A stretch of DNA of 64,000 bases from the NCBI GenBank assembly GCA_030248195.1, contig JASAND010021206.1:1-64000 (forward strand), written 5' to 3'. This DNA comes from Trissonchulus latispiculum (Eukaryota; Nematoda; Enoplea; Enoplida; Ironidae). The notes under the pieces are model-generated. The model made no database searches, had not been told where the DNA came from, and saw nothing but the letters and a program-made list of their open reading frames with translations. Shown here one piece after another: positions 44,330 to 55,978 of this stretch. The translations under genes and the position numbers were made by a program. Position 1 is the stretch's first letter; each line of letters opens with the position of its first letter.

Positions 44330-45420
44330 TCACTTTAGTTTCATCTTTCCGACGCCTTCAGCCATACACGCATGGCCGTCTCCAAGCGTTACGCGCTGTG
44401 GCTGCTTAAACAGTACATAATCGTAAAGCAGAAATTTGTCGCGAACCATATGTGCCGTTGCCCCTGAGTTCACAATGAACTGTGATCGTTCTACTTGGGC
44501 CCCATATAACGCAGTAACGAGCCCATTGTCTGATTCGTCTTGCTTTTCTACACCAGCTTGCCTCACTTGCTTGTTTCGACCAGATGGACAGTCTCGTGCG
44601 AGGTGTCCGACACCTCCACAAGTGTAGCAGGAACCATCGCTTGTGTTCCAGTGCCGGGATGTTCCGCGACCGCGACGAAAGTCATTTCTCCCCCGAGGTT
44701 TACCCCGATCACGAAAACCCGAGTAAGTCCGTTCCCCCAATGATAGAACAGAGTTGTTGAAGGTACGCTGATCTTGTGTCTTTCTATCTTCTTCACTCCG
44801 AAGTGCTTCTTCAAGTTCGCCGAGGGAAACATCGCCTTTAGTGAGGAACGATTGGCACATCAGCTGAATGCTTGGGTCAGGATGTTCTTCGAGTCCGTGC
44901 AGCCATATGCCAACTTGCAAGTCGTTTCCTATATTGACTTGAATGTTAGCAAGTCGTTGCACAATGTCTTGGTACTCGCTGAAATATTGGGTGACAGTTT
45001 TGCTGGTGGTGAATCTTAAATTCAACAGTCTGTCCATTAACTGAAGTTTATTCGATAGGGAAGGACGGTCAAAGTTCTGCACAAGGGCGTCCCATTTCGT
45101 TTTTTTGGTGTCCAAGCCGTCTTTCATAATCACATGAAGCACAGTGTCTTCGACAGTTCGATTCAGAATATTCCTGACTCGAGCGGCCTTTACGTTGTAG
45201 CGCTCGATCTCTTGCATCTGCTGCCTATGGCCTCGACGTTGTGCTGCGGTGGGATCTTCAGGTAAGGCCTCTGGAATGGGGGCTCACGTTCAGTTCCATC
45301 GATTAATTTCCACAGTTCATGGGCCTTCAGATAATCTTTCATACAAAGCTTCCAGATTGGCCAGTTTGAGTTTTCTGCCAACTTCTTAAAACCAGGAAGC
45401 TTATCATCCTTTGCAGCCAT
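44330..45420 (-). pseudogene. Copia Gag and protease
   Basis: The likely start is the ATG at 45420 (MAAKDDKLPGFKKL). The Gag frame shifts near 45215-45250 into a 295-codon frame. That frame contains the UBN2-type Gag body, an RG-rich stretch, the zinc knuckle CYTCGGVGHLARDC and the protease core FIVNSGATAHM. Copia proteases normally have DSGAT here; the catalytic Asp is replaced by Asn, which should inactivate the enzyme. Long tracts remain open, so decay is moderate. Confidence 0.88.
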
Positions 45421-45529
45421 GGTGGGTTCTTCACTTCCACTGAGAGTGGCAAGCACAAATGCAGATCCCATTTTGTTGACCAGAGGCAGGAATGACGTTC
45501 CATCCATTCCAAACATCGGGTGCGAGCCG

Positions 45530-46910
45530 CCCCACTGCGACAAAGCGGAGATCCATGGAGCAGAGTCGTTGGAGGCTAAATCTAAAAGCTGGGGCTGCGA
45601 AAAGGAAGACCTTCGCCTCTTGTATCTCACGTTCATCAGATCGGCCATAGAGTACTGTGCGGGGGCATGGATGCCAGCAGCAGCGGAATCACACCGGCAA
45701 ACCATGGAAAAAATTCAAAGTCTGGCGGCCCGATCTATGACGGATTGCGTCAGAGCGGCACCGGTCGAGACCCTCCAACTGGAAGCCAATCTAATCCCAC
45801 ACCACCTCAGGGGCCAGGAACTGTCTGCACTGGCATACGAACGATCCCTGCGGCTATCGGAAAATAACCCACGGAAATCCATCGCTGCCAACCAACCAGA
45901 TCACTGCCGGAGCCTAAAATCTCAGCCTTCCTGGAGCACAAGTGTCAGAAGGATCGTAGAGCAGTGTGACTGGCTTGGCTGGCTCCTCACTTGGCCAAGG
46001 GAGCCAATCCACCCAATCATAGACCTGCGGCCAGACGAACGTGCGGTAGACTGCTCAGTGGGCCTCGACCTGGCCAGACTAACCAAGAAGACTGATCCGC
46101 CAGAAATTGGAAGAGCAGCAGCCATCGAAACCCTTGCAGGCTTTCCTCGGGCGGACGTAGAAGTGTGGACTGACGGATCAGCCGTAAACTCGGTCGCCAA
46201 TGGAGGAAGCGGTATCTGTGTCATCTTCAAGGAAGGCAGGCCCCCTGTCCATCCCAGCTACCCGGCTGGAAGGCATTGCTCCAGCTTCAGATCAGAAATC
46301 ACAGCGGTGGCCCGTGCACTGAACTGGTTAGACCAGAACCTCGACCCGCAGACACCTACGTCGATCGGAATTTGCACTGAGTCATAGTCAGAAGTCAGGC
46401 TAATTAAGAGTGGAATCAAAGCCTCATTCAATGCCATCCTCTTAGAAGTCTGGAACGGCCTCAGGGCACTGTCAGCCCACCGCCTAGTAATCCAGTGGGT
46501 CCCGGGACATGCCGGCCTGCCCGGGAACGAGACGGCTGATCGCCTCGCGGGCGAGGGTTCAGCAATTCCACAGAAGAACAATCCGTGTGACAATCCTATC
46601 GCCAAATCCATCATCAACCGCCACTTCCGACAAAAATGGATTACCTCACCCCAACACCCAAGAGCGGTATCAATCTATCAGAACCAAGGACCCTTGCCCC
46701 CGGACCGGGAAGCAGGAATGGCCAGAGCAGATCGGGTACTCCTCAGTCAGCTCAGGTCTGGCAAAACCTGGCTCCTAACCTCCTATCGCCACTCTATTGA
46801 CCCCGACAGCTACCTAAGCCTCTGATTGTCAGGTGCCCAAAGTTTGCTCGCGAACGATTTAGAACTGGGAATCTCACCGGATCTCTCCTGCCTCAGGGAA
46901 AAACCTTAGG
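45530..46910 (+). pseudogene. LINE fragment with RT thumb and RNase H domain
   Basis: The RT C-terminal part (LRLLYLTFIRSAIEYCAGAW, then ALRRS-like helices) leads to an RNase H domain: VEVWTDGSAV near 46160, CSSFRSEITAVARAL near 46280, SIGICT near 46370 and WVPGHAGLPGNETADRLA at 46496-46550. These supply the acidic D-E-D set, although the third Asp position reads Glu (CTES). A TAG at 46384-46386 breaks the frame. RNase H at the C-terminus points to the I/R1/ingi group. The 5' side abuts the copia element head to head. Confidence 0.85.
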
Positions 46911-47158
46911 CGGTTCTTCGCTTCCTTAGTGGCAGTGGGCTTCTGGCTCGCAGTGTATAGGATTTGCCTGATCGATCACCTACGACGACGACGACGAGCC
47001 ATGGTTGGATTCTAATCCTTTGTCCCCGTAGCACTGAACAAAGATTTACTGCTAAGACAGGAGATAAAGTACACTAGCAGTTATGGAAGTGAAAAATATT
47101 CAATTTTGGAAAGTGGGTTTTCCCGCCAACTCTAGGTCACCCCAAGGTCGCACCGGAG

Positions 47159-47805
47159 GGGTCAGAGCAGTATGGCATATATCATCGTGAAGCGCAACAC
47201 TTACCATACACGCACATATAATCCGTTTTGGTCTAATTTTTTCCAGTAGTTCAGGGTGGCCCGGCAGTTTGTCAAATTTTGGCACTTGGACTCAACATTT
47301 CAACATTTCAACATTTCGAAGTCCCATAAAATTTGGAAGGAAGCAGCGGGCGCTACAACAATACACCCTCTAGGGTAGTTTTGGACGCTTTTCAAGATAT
47401 ATAGGCTATTTATATAGGCTATTAAAATCCTATATAGCTCATACCGGTAAGCCCACACTGGGTGTGGGTGTTTCCCCGCATACGTTGTCGAGTTGGTTAT
47501 TTTCCCTCTTAACTATATATAGAGCAGTATGGCAGATATCATCGTGAAGCGCAACACTTACCATACACGCACATATAATTCGTTTTGGTCTAATTTTTTT
47601 CAGTAGTTCAGGGTGGCCCGGCAGTTTGTCAAATTTTGGCACTTGGACGGAACATTTCAACATTTCAAGTTTTGTACGCTTTTCAAGATATATAGGCTAT
47701 TTATATAGGCTATTAAAATCCTATATAGCTCATACCGGTAAGCCCACACTGGGTGTGGGTGTTTCCCCACATACGTTGTCGAGTGGGTTATTTCCCTCTT
47801 AACTA
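47159..47805 (+). repeat. Two-part direct duplication, about 360-bp offset
   Basis: Block A (GAGCAGTATGGC...GGCACTTGGAC) occurs at 47165-47290 and 47522-47650. Block B (TTTTCAAGATATATAGGC...CATACGTTGTCGAG) occurs at 47390-47505 and 47680-47795. Copies are nearly identical. Nothing coding was recognised. Confidence 0.8.
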
Positions 47806-47807
47806 TG

Positions 47808-47811
<4 letters not shown>

Positions 47812-47861
<50 letters not shown>
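47812..47861. repeat. (TA)n microsatellite
   Basis: About 25 TA units, directly left of the fold-back element. Confidence 0.9.
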
Positions 47862-47863
<2 letters not shown>

Positions 47864-47901
47864 TGAATTTCTGATAAGTTCGGACTAGGTGTGTTAGAGG
47901 T

Positions 47902-49573
47902 CGCGATGGGTCAAAAATTTAATTTCGCTTATACTTTGCTCATTTGTAGACCCAATGCATTGTATTCACATGGCAAAATATGAAGGAATTTGGTTCAGTC
48001 GAATTTGAGCTGTTTTTGGTTCCCAGGCGGTGTGGTTCGGATATCAGTTTTGAACTATTTATTGACGTGCTAAAGGCCATTAACCCATGAGTTCCACATC
48101 ATAAACAAGGTCTACTATTGCGGTTTCATTCGTGCTAACCCAAATGTAATTTCACTTTTACCATCTTAAGAAAAATTACAAAACAGGAGCATAGGAGGCT
48201 ATATTGAGTACATGCTTTTGCATGCTTTTTGCTAAAAAATCGTTTTGTATAAAAAACCTAGTCGGGATTTTTTCTGTGCTCTTTTCTAGTTGTATTAGGT
48301 ATATGCATGCCAAATATTGCCCAGAAAAAGTGGAACCTCCGCCTTCCACACTCATAAAGGTACGTATCGTCCACCTCTGTAACCTCGTAATGTCCTACCA
48401 TCCACAACGCTAGAAGGAGCTATGAACGGAAGCTAGTTCTCATTTTTGTTCTGAACAGGTTTTTGATGGAACGGACGTTAGACATGCGAAAAGGTTTAGG
48501 AAAAATGGATCCTGCTATGCCCAAGCCGATTTCAGATCAAATCCCAGTTATCACCTCATCAGGTGGAACAAGCCATAGCGTTACAAGGGGCTATGAGCGG
48601 ATACACCTTCATAATTTTTATCTGTGCATGTTTGTGTTGGAACGGGCTTTAAAACATGCTAAAAAGTTCTAAAACTAAATGGAACCGGCTTTGTTGATTT
48701 CGTATCTGATCACAAATCAGAGCTACCACATATCATCGTGTCGTCAGAACAATCCAAGGCAGAACTACTACACCGTACACGAAAGCTAGTAATGATTTTT
48801 TAAAGAGTACAAACTTTTTAGCATGTCTAACGTCTGCTCCAGCACAAACATGCACAGCTAAAAATTATGAAGGGGTATCCGCTCATAGCCCCTTGTAACG
48901 CTGCTGGTTGTTCGACCTGATGATGTGATATTTGGGATTTGATCCGAAATCGGCTTTTACATAGCAGGATCCATTTTTTCCTAAACGTTTTCGCATGCCT
49001 AACGTCCGTTCCATCGAAAACTTGTACATAAAAAATTGAGAACTAGCATCCGTTGATAGCTCCTTCTAGCGTTGTAGACTGTAGGATCACGAGATTACAG
49101 ATGTAAACGATACGTACCTTTATGAGTGTGGAAGGCGGAGGTTCCACTTTTTCTGGGCAATATTTGGCATGCATATACCTAATACAACTAGAAAAGAGCA
49201 CAGAAAAAATCCCGACTCGGTTTTTTAAACAAAACGATTTTTTAGCAAAAAGCATGCAAAAGCGCGTACTCAATGTAATTTTTCTTAAGATGGTGAAAGT
49301 GAAATTACACATAGGTTAGCACAAACAAAAGCACAATAGTAGACCTTGTTTATGATTTGGAACTCATGGGTTGATGCTCTTTAGCACATCAATAAATAGG
49401 CCAAAACTGATATCCGAACCACACCGCCTGGGAACCAAAAACAGCTCAAATTCAACTGCTTATATCTCGAAATTGGCTGAACCAAATTCCTTCATATTTT
49501 GTCATGTGAATACAATGCATTGGGTCTACAAATGGGCAAAGTATAAGCGAAATTAATTTTTTGACCCATCGCG
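47902..49573. mobile_element. 1.7-kb fold-back element with about 770-bp inverted arms
   Basis: The arms 47902-48669 and 48808-49573 are inverted copies (coordinate sums near 97,475), separated by about 138 bp. The outer ends read CGCGATGGGTCAAAAA. The arms contain a few indels and substitutions. Short frames shared by both arms show no known domain. No target duplication was recognised. The right end abuts a LINE fragment. Confidence 0.85.
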
Positions 49574-49639
49574 CTGAAGTCGGCATGTACCAGAAACTGA
49601 CTGATATGTATATATATACCGATTTGCCATGCTTTCGGA

Positions 49640-52600
49640 CCGTCAGTTTTCTGGCCAGCAAGAAGACTTTAATCTGGGAAGCGTTCTCTGATATAGTCAA
49701 CTCTGAACTGAAAGCCCTTCCTCGGAGACCGCGGAAACAAGTACGGTGGGTAACGGACCAGTCGGTAGACCTTGCTAAGGATTTGGCGACTGCTCCCACA
49801 GAAACCAAACCTCTACTAAGGCAAACACTTGATGCTAGTCTGAACAAGGATATGGAAGAGAGATGGTAGCAGGCAGCCACAGAACTCAATCGATGTGCTG
49901 ATGTTCACGACTACGGAAAACTGTTTGGTAAGGTGAGACAACTGTCAAAGTGTCCGTCTCGCCCTTCTTGCCCTATTCGCAACATCAACGGCGATCTGAT
50001 CCGGAGTTCAGAAGATCAAGCAAAGCGATGGCGCGAACATTTTGAGTCTCTGTTGAATGCCCAGCCTCCTGGTAATCTTTTATCCGTCGAAAAGTTGGCG
50101 TTCAAGGGTGAATACGACGCCAAAGACCATTTAGAACCACCTTCTCGGGAAGATGTTGCTGCCGCGGTGAAATCATTGAAGCCCACCAAAGCGGTTGGTT
50201 TGGACCGCATTCCACCAGAAGTATTTATAGAAGGTGGCGACGCCATTATTGATGAGCTTGTGTACTTGTTTGCTTTAATGTGGCACTATGAAAGGATCCC
50301 GGTGAGCTGGAGGACTGTTGTAATCGTCCCGATCCATACGAAGGGAGACCGAAGCAGCTGTAGCAACTACAGGGGAATTTCCTTACTGTGCATTGCACTT
50401 AAGGGGGGGGGGTCGCCAGGTACCAAATTTTATAGTCACCGATTTCGCTAATTTTTGGGTATAATATACCCCCATGTGTGCCCAAAAACATGACAAATTT
50501 TTAGAGTCCAGGGTCAATCCAGGCTAGAGATATTGCAGTTCAAATCCCTACAATTTAGTATTTACGTTAGTATGCCTCGCTGAGGGCTTCGAAGTCGCGT
50601 ACACATAGGATGACAAGAGACTGCGGCAAGTGTTTATTACCGCATAAATTGCAGTGGCAAGCCAAGCAACGAGCGAGACACGGCATTTGGACGATTTGGT
50701 AAAGCTTATTCCGACTGTCATTTGCTTCAAACTTTAACTCGCTCTAACTTTCTCATACTGCTTTGTAGAGACTTGGTGCAAGAAGATAAAATGTTCAGGA
50801 CATTGAGAGCTTCAATTTGATATAAAATATGGCTATATTTGAAAAAGTTGAACATTTGACATTTTTTGCCCATAGGTGTCCGCCATGCTATGGTAGTATG
50901 TCACCGGAGATAAACACAGGCTATTGGCATGAAACTTTACATACAGGTAGGTTTTATGCCAGCCTATTAGCATGCCAAGTTTTATTGAGATACCTTAAGA
51001 TTTGACTGACTTATGAAGCAGCAAACATGAAATTTTCGAAAATGACGATTTTTGAGGAAAAATGGAATTTCTGCTACCAAAACTGTGAGCTACTGAAAAG
51101 GTCTGATAGGGATTGGTTATATGCAAAATAAAGCTCTAACAATATACTGTGCTAATATCTAAACGCGAAGTTTCTACATCAAAGGGTTAGTTCAGGACAG
51201 GCCAAAACGTCGACTGACCTACACACTCGTAGAGCGATTTTGAGCAAAAATCTACTTCTCCGGACTTTGAAAATTCGTATAAAATCAGCAACCCTACGGA
51301 AAATAATCTCGTATAGATATTAGCACTTTACCTAGTCCAAATTAGGTTGACGCCGCGTGGTAGCCGATTTGCTCTTACACAGCGCTCAAACTTTTGGTAG
51401 CAGAAAAATTTTCCTAACTTTTTCATTTTCCTATGTTTAACACATGTCGGGGTCACCTTTGGAGGGCTATTGTGAATGATAGGAAAAGTTTTGCAACAAA
51501 TGCACATGTCTTGTTTTGCGGACCCATGAGGACTACAAAATATGTGAAAATGAGAAAAATCGGAGATGGTCGAAAAATCGCGACCCCCCCCCCTTAAGCT
51601 CTTTGAGATAATCATATTCAACAGATTTCGGACGAAATACAATGAACTGATCAGAGAAAGCAAGCCGGTTTTCGTCCAGGACGAGGATGCGTGAATCAAA
51701 TCTTCGCGTTACGTCAAATCCTTCAGCGCCGGCATGAGTTCCGAAAACCTACGGTCGCCGCGTTTATCGATTTTAAAGCTGCTTTCGATTCCATCGACCG
51801 AGCTGCTCTTTTCTCAATCATGACCGCAGAAGGTGTTCCGGTAAACCTTGTCAGGCTCATCGAACTGCTTTATGCGGATACTAACTGTAAGGCCCGCAAC
51901 GACATCCAATTATCGGATTCTTTTGCCATCAAGACCGGGGTGCGCCAAGGATCCGTGCTGTCCCCATCCTTGTTCAAATACGTGGTTGACTGGGTTATGT
52001 CCGTTGCTCTAAATCTTGCAGACGGAGTGTCTATATCAGACGAGCATGCTCAAATCACTGATCTGTACTATGCAGATGATATTGTTATTCTCGCTGAGTC
52101 GATCCCACAAATCCAGGATATGATCTCGCGCATAGCCACTGCTGTGGCTCGGGTGGGTCTGATTATCAGCGCAGCAAAGACTAAAATAATGTCATGCTGC
52201 TGCGATGACCCTCCAATTGTCAACCTGTACGGCTCCCCATTAGCAGCTGTTAGTGAGTTTTGCTATCTTGGATCTGTCATTACAGCTGCTGGCGACGCTG
52301 GCTCAGAGGAGGAAGGAACAGGAACAAAATCGCCAAGGCATCTCGTTCCTTTGCATCCTTCCATAAATGCCTGTGGTCTAAACCTACTGTCAGTCTGCAG
52401 ACACAGCTTGCCGTTTTTAATGCGGCAGTCATGCCCACCTTACTCTATGGGTGCGAGACGTGGGTTACCAAACATGTGGATGGCATTGCTCTGAGAACGT
52501 TTGAAAACCTAATGTTTGCGGCGACTTCTGGGCGTAAGCAAAAGGGATAGAATCCGAACCTCCATCATTCATCAGTCTTGTCACCGTGCCCAACCGGTAG

Positions 52601-52887
52601 ACGAGCTTGTAAGAAGGCGGAGATTGCAGTGGTTAGGACATGTCCTACGGATGGGTCCACAGCGATTTCCGAAGACATGCCTGACATCCAACGTCCCAGC
52701 TGACTGGAAACGGTCCCGAGGAAGAGCATTTGATACGTGGGCCCGCGTTGTCGTCAAGGAAATGGAGCCCGCCTTCAGAGAACTTCCTTGGAAACGGTTG
52801 AAAAAAGATCCTTTTCGTGAGATGCTGACAACTGCCGAAGATCGCGATCGATGGCGAGGAAAAGTTGCTATGTATATGAATATATAG
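49640..52887 (+). pseudogene. LINE reverse transcriptase, split by a TTAA element
   Basis: 49640-50398 carries the pre-RT region and RT blocks up to NYRGISLL. 51598-52887 carries the rest: FIDFKAAFDSIDR near 51760, GVRQGSVLSPSLF near 51940, YYADDIVIL near 52070, then the thumb and a C-terminal LQWLGHVLRM region. A TAG at 49867-49869, frameshifts near 51665 and 52270, and another near 52520 break it. Without the insertion at 50403-51593 the two parts abut at a TTAA inside one frame. No RNase H is present, which suggests an RTE/Jockey-type lineage. The endonuclease is not seen. Confidence 0.87.
50403..51593. mobile_element. piggyBac-type non-autonomous element (TTAA duplication)
   Basis: It is flanked by TTAA on both sides (50399-50402, 51594-51597). 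The termini are inverted: GGGGGGGGGGTCGC at the left and its complement GCGACCCCCCCCCC at the right. The interior of 1191 bp has no transposase. It lies exactly between two consecutive RT blocks of the host LINE, so the empty site is evident. A TTAA duplication with G/C-run termini fits the piggyBac superfamily. Confidence 0.85.
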
Positions 52888-53204
52888 TGGGGTATCCAAC
52901 CAACCCTCCTTCCCATTTTTGGGAACTCAAAGGAAATTTTTTAGCTATTTATATATATTGAAAATTTGAATTTGAAAAAATTTAGGTTAGGACCTCATTC
53001 CTTCGATTTTCGAGTCGTCCGCGATGTTCCATATTTTCGTTTGTCGTTTGATTTAATAAAGCCGTAAGCATTTTTCTTTGGTGGCTAAGAAAAGCTAGGC
53101 TTTTTATGCATTACATCGCTTATGAAACAGTATTTTTACTGTTTGTAGTCGCGATTAGCATTATGGAAGCTCAGACGCAGTATATGTATGAGCGAAGCAA
53201 TTTT
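52888..53204. other. No gene recognised
   Basis: 3' flank of the LINE fragment; AT-rich, no motif identified. Confidence 0.4.
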
Positions 53205-53565
53205 TCTTCATTTAGAAAATAATTATAAATTAATTAGAAAACAATTAGAAAGCAATGAGAAATTATTAGAAAATAAAGCCAAAGCAAATCTTCAGAAAAT
53301 AATAGAAACATTTTAGAAAACAAGAAATTATTTAGAAAACAATTAGAAAAATCGGCATTTTTTCCTGAAAACAATATAAAATCCATTTGAAAACAATGAG
53401 AAATTAATTAGAAAAAATCCAGAAACTAATTAGAAAATGGACACTTTCAGTTTAGAAAATAATTAGAAAACAATAAAAAACAATGAGAAAATAAATAAAA
53501 AATTTGGAGAAAATATTAAGGAAAAAATACGAAAATTTATCTTTTAAATCTATCTGTTTTCTAAA
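53205..53565. repeat. ATTAGAAAA minisatellite
   Basis: Irregular repeats of ATTAGAAAACAATTAGAAA words. It is strongly A-rich on the plus strand, and no coding content was seen. Confidence 0.8.
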
Positions 53566-53682
53566 AAAGACCTTCGTGTGCTTGTGGGAGCGGGGGAGGC
53601 CAAAAGTGGAGGGATAAAATGGAATAACAATGCTAAAAATACGGTAAAAGTAGTAAGGTCCGCACCACAGGTCGCGCTTGGG

Positions 53683-53840
53683 GGAGGAGGAGGAGGAGGA
53701 TGTGGTGAATGTGGTGAATGTGGTGAATGTGGTGCATGTGGCGCTGGGGGAGGAGGAGGAGGATGTGGTGAATGTGGTGAATGTGGTGCATGTGGCGCTG
53801 GGGGAGGAGGAGGATGTGGTGAATGTGGTGCATGTGGCGC
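53683..53840. repeat. GGAGGA / TGTGGTGAA minisatellite
   Basis: GGAGGAGGA blocks alternate with 9-bp TGTGGTGAA and TGTGGTGCA units. The open frames on both strands (Gly-Cys-Glu or His-His-Ile repeats) are by-products of the period of nine. Confidence 0.85.
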
Positions 53841-53874
53841 TGGTGTAAGAGGCTCCGCTGTAGCTTCTGGGAGA

Positions 53875-54180
53875 CCGGAACCATGGCTGACCCAAGCTTA
53901 AAATTAAAGTTTCTCTATTTTTAACGGGAAAAGTTTATCTAGAGGGTTTTCGACCATGTAGAATTCAAATATGCGCTTAGTTTTCCTCTACAACCTAAGC
54001 TCCACGCTGCAAGTGGCCCTCGACCGGAACCATGGCTGACCCAAGCTTAAATTTGAAAATTGTTTATTCTTAACGGGAAAAGTTTATCTAGGGGGTTTTC
54101 GACCATGTAGAATTCAAATATGAGCTTAGTTTTCCTCTGCAAAGTAAGCTCCGTGCTGTATGTGGCCGGAACCATGATTG
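53875..54180 (+). repeat. Two 149-bp direct repeats beginning CCGGAACCATGG
   Basis: Units start at 53875 and 54024, with a partial third start near 54166. They share TTAACGGGAAAAGTTTATCT, GGGTTTTCGACCATGTAGAA and CTTAGTTTTCCTCT. They lie just outside the CARD-like frame and could belong to the outer terminal region of the Polinton-like element. Confidence 0.75.
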
Positions 54181-54306
54181 TTGTAGAGATAATGTTAAGG
54201 TAAGCCAGGCGAACTGGCGGAAAAATTTTAGTTCAAGCAGTATACAGCATACAGGGTTTACAAGTGACTACATATTATACAAGGTATAAATACAGTTACG
54301 GTAAGT

Positions 54307-54802
54307 TCAATGACTACAATCATAATGGTTCCACGGTGCTATAAACCATTCGGGAACAGTCCATCGCTTGCAGGGATGATTTCCCAACCATTCCGTGAAT
54401 TCCACAGTTCGAGCATCACAGTCCATGGGTCCCAGAACAAATACGACGTCCAACCGTGCGGCATCCATAGACTGAAACGTTTTATGACTTTGTTGCTGAA
54501 GCATCTTTAGGCGGGAATAAATCTTCCAGGTAACACCTCTCTGCAATGGCTGATCAGGTTCCGGCAAAATCATCATAAGGTCGTTCTGCCCTGATGTTCG
54601 CAATGCTTCTCTAAGTAGAATTGAAGCATTGGCTCCGTAGCGATTAAGAGTCGTTAACAGTTCGTAGTTTCTGTAGGTCTCAAAGCCTGAGATCTGCAGC
54701 TAAGTTTGTGGTAAATAGTCCCACTTCCACCAGGTAATCCAATATCGGTTCCGCTTTCATGTCATTGCAAAATAGCACCAAGTTATCGTAAACAAGATCC
54801 AT
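54307..54802 (-). pseudogene. CARD-like (death-fold) protein, one frameshift
   Basis: The ATG at 54802 opens a short frame to a TGA at 54680-54682. A frame offset by one continues from about 54686 to 54307. Read separately, the two pieces match the CARD pattern: the first has a helix-rich start with an ILDYLVE block, and the second has NYELLTTLNRYG and LREALRTSGQNDL blocks, as in caspase-recruitment domains. The rest (LQRGVTWKIYSRLK, VVFVLGPMDCD, TVPEWF) is not recognised. It lies 0.8 kb left of the Polinton zinc-finger exons on the opposite strand. It could be viral cargo that modulates host cell death or a host gene fragment. The CARD call rests on pattern recognition only. Confidence 0.55.
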
Positions 54803-55039
54803 AATAGCTATAATAAAATGACAAGAGTATAATAGCATCTAGTAGAAGAAAAAGCAACACATTACAACATTTGAAATAACAAACAACACACTACAAAAAC
54901 TAACATTGAGGCGCCCTGCTGTGTTTGCACCTGCCTCAAAATTTCAAACAGTTTTAAACGATCATTTGGCTCTAGCAGTGACAATACAATGGAAGGAGAA
55001 ACCAATGTTCAGGTAATAGTTTTACAGAGGTTTTCAGTT

Positions 55040-55500
55040 TTGAGGTTATGAGGTTAGAGGTTTCTTGAGGTTTGAGGTAAGAGGTTTCAGTTTTTGAGGT
55101 TATAATGTTGGCGGGACTGAGGACTGGGGTTTGAGGCTTTGAGGTTAGAGGCCTGGAAATTAGAGGATCTGACGTTGGAGGTTTTGATGTAAGAAGCTCT
55201 GAGGTAAGAGATTTTAAATTAAGAGGGTTTGAGGTAAGAGGGTTTGAGCTTAGAGGTTGAGGTAAGAGGTTGTGAGATTAGTGGTTTAGGGATAAGAGGA
55301 TTTGAGTCACGAGGTTTAGAGATAAGAGGTTGAGGTAAGAGGTTGTGAGATAAGCGGATTAGTGGTTTAGAGATAAGCGGATTAGTGGTTTAGAGATAAG
55401 CGGATTAGTGGTTTAGAGATAAGCGGATTAGCGGTTTAGAGATAAGAGGATTAGTGGTTTAGAGATAAGCGGTTTTGAGGTAAGAGTTTTAGAGGTAATA
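55040..55500 (+). repeat. GAGGTTTGAGGTAAGAG minisatellite
   Basis: Degenerate G/T/A-rich units of about 10-22 bp (GAGGTAAGAGGTT, later AGATAAGCGGATTAGTGGTTT repeated four to five times at 55340-55440). No coding content was seen. Confidence 0.85.
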
Positions 55501-55632
55501 GGGCTTCTTTACTCGCTCTGAGTTACACTGACATTCTCCGACGAAGGCCAATGTGGCTATTTGCTTTGTTGTTATCCAAACTGGCTATCTGCTTATCCAA
55601 TCAAAACAAGACCTCGAACCGTTTTATTTTAG

Positions 55633-55975
55633 AGCTATTGCAATATATGTGGAATGACATTCGGCCGGAAAGATGCATTGGTGCGGCACATGGATACCAA
55701 GCATTTCGAAAAGGTAATGTGGCTCCAATACGGATAGTACCACATTTTGCTTGACTGCAAGCATGCCTTGTCTTTAGTCGAGTTCTTATTTCATGTGTCG
55801 AGTTTTTTGTTTCAGGTCAGGATTCAGTGCGGTCATTGCGAACAGTCGCTTCTGCGTACAGATACCTACCAGCGCCACATTCGAGAACAGCATGAACAAT
55901 TGAGGAAGTTCATCTGTGAAGAATGTTATCGTGCCTTTACAAGAAAGGAAGAGCTAGCCGCACATCAGAAACGTC
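55633..55975 (+). pseudogene. C2H2 zinc-finger gene 5' part, cut at the inverted-repeat border
   Basis: Exon 55633-55713 follows a TTTTAG acceptor and encodes CNICGMTF...HMDTKH. A 102-bp intron (GTAATG...TTTCAG) follows. The exon from 55816 encodes fingers CGHC...HIREQH and CEECYRAFTRKEELAAH. In the third finger similarity to the right-hand gene ends after AAACG at 55973, and the second zinc histidine is lost. The left copy is thus the 5' piece of the same gene that continues intact on the minus strand at the right edge. Confidence 0.8.
55865..55973 (+). repeat. Inner part of left terminal inverted repeat
   Basis: Matches 64000-63892 in reverse complement with three mismatches in 109 bp (coordinate sum 119,865 throughout). 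Similarity stops sharply at 55973/63892. The outward extent cannot be measured because the right copy runs off the window. Confidence 0.85.
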
Positions 55976-55978
55976 AGG

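Noticed and set aside
53578..53901. Cys-Gly-Glu repeat protein (plus) or His-His-Ile repeat protein (minus)
   Set aside because: A 9-bp minisatellite keeps several frames open on both strands; the repeats are DNA-level.
55551..55754. 67-codon plus-strand frame starting MWLFALLL
   Set aside because: It runs through the zinc-finger exon and intron in the wrong frame; the spliced finger frame explains the sequence better.
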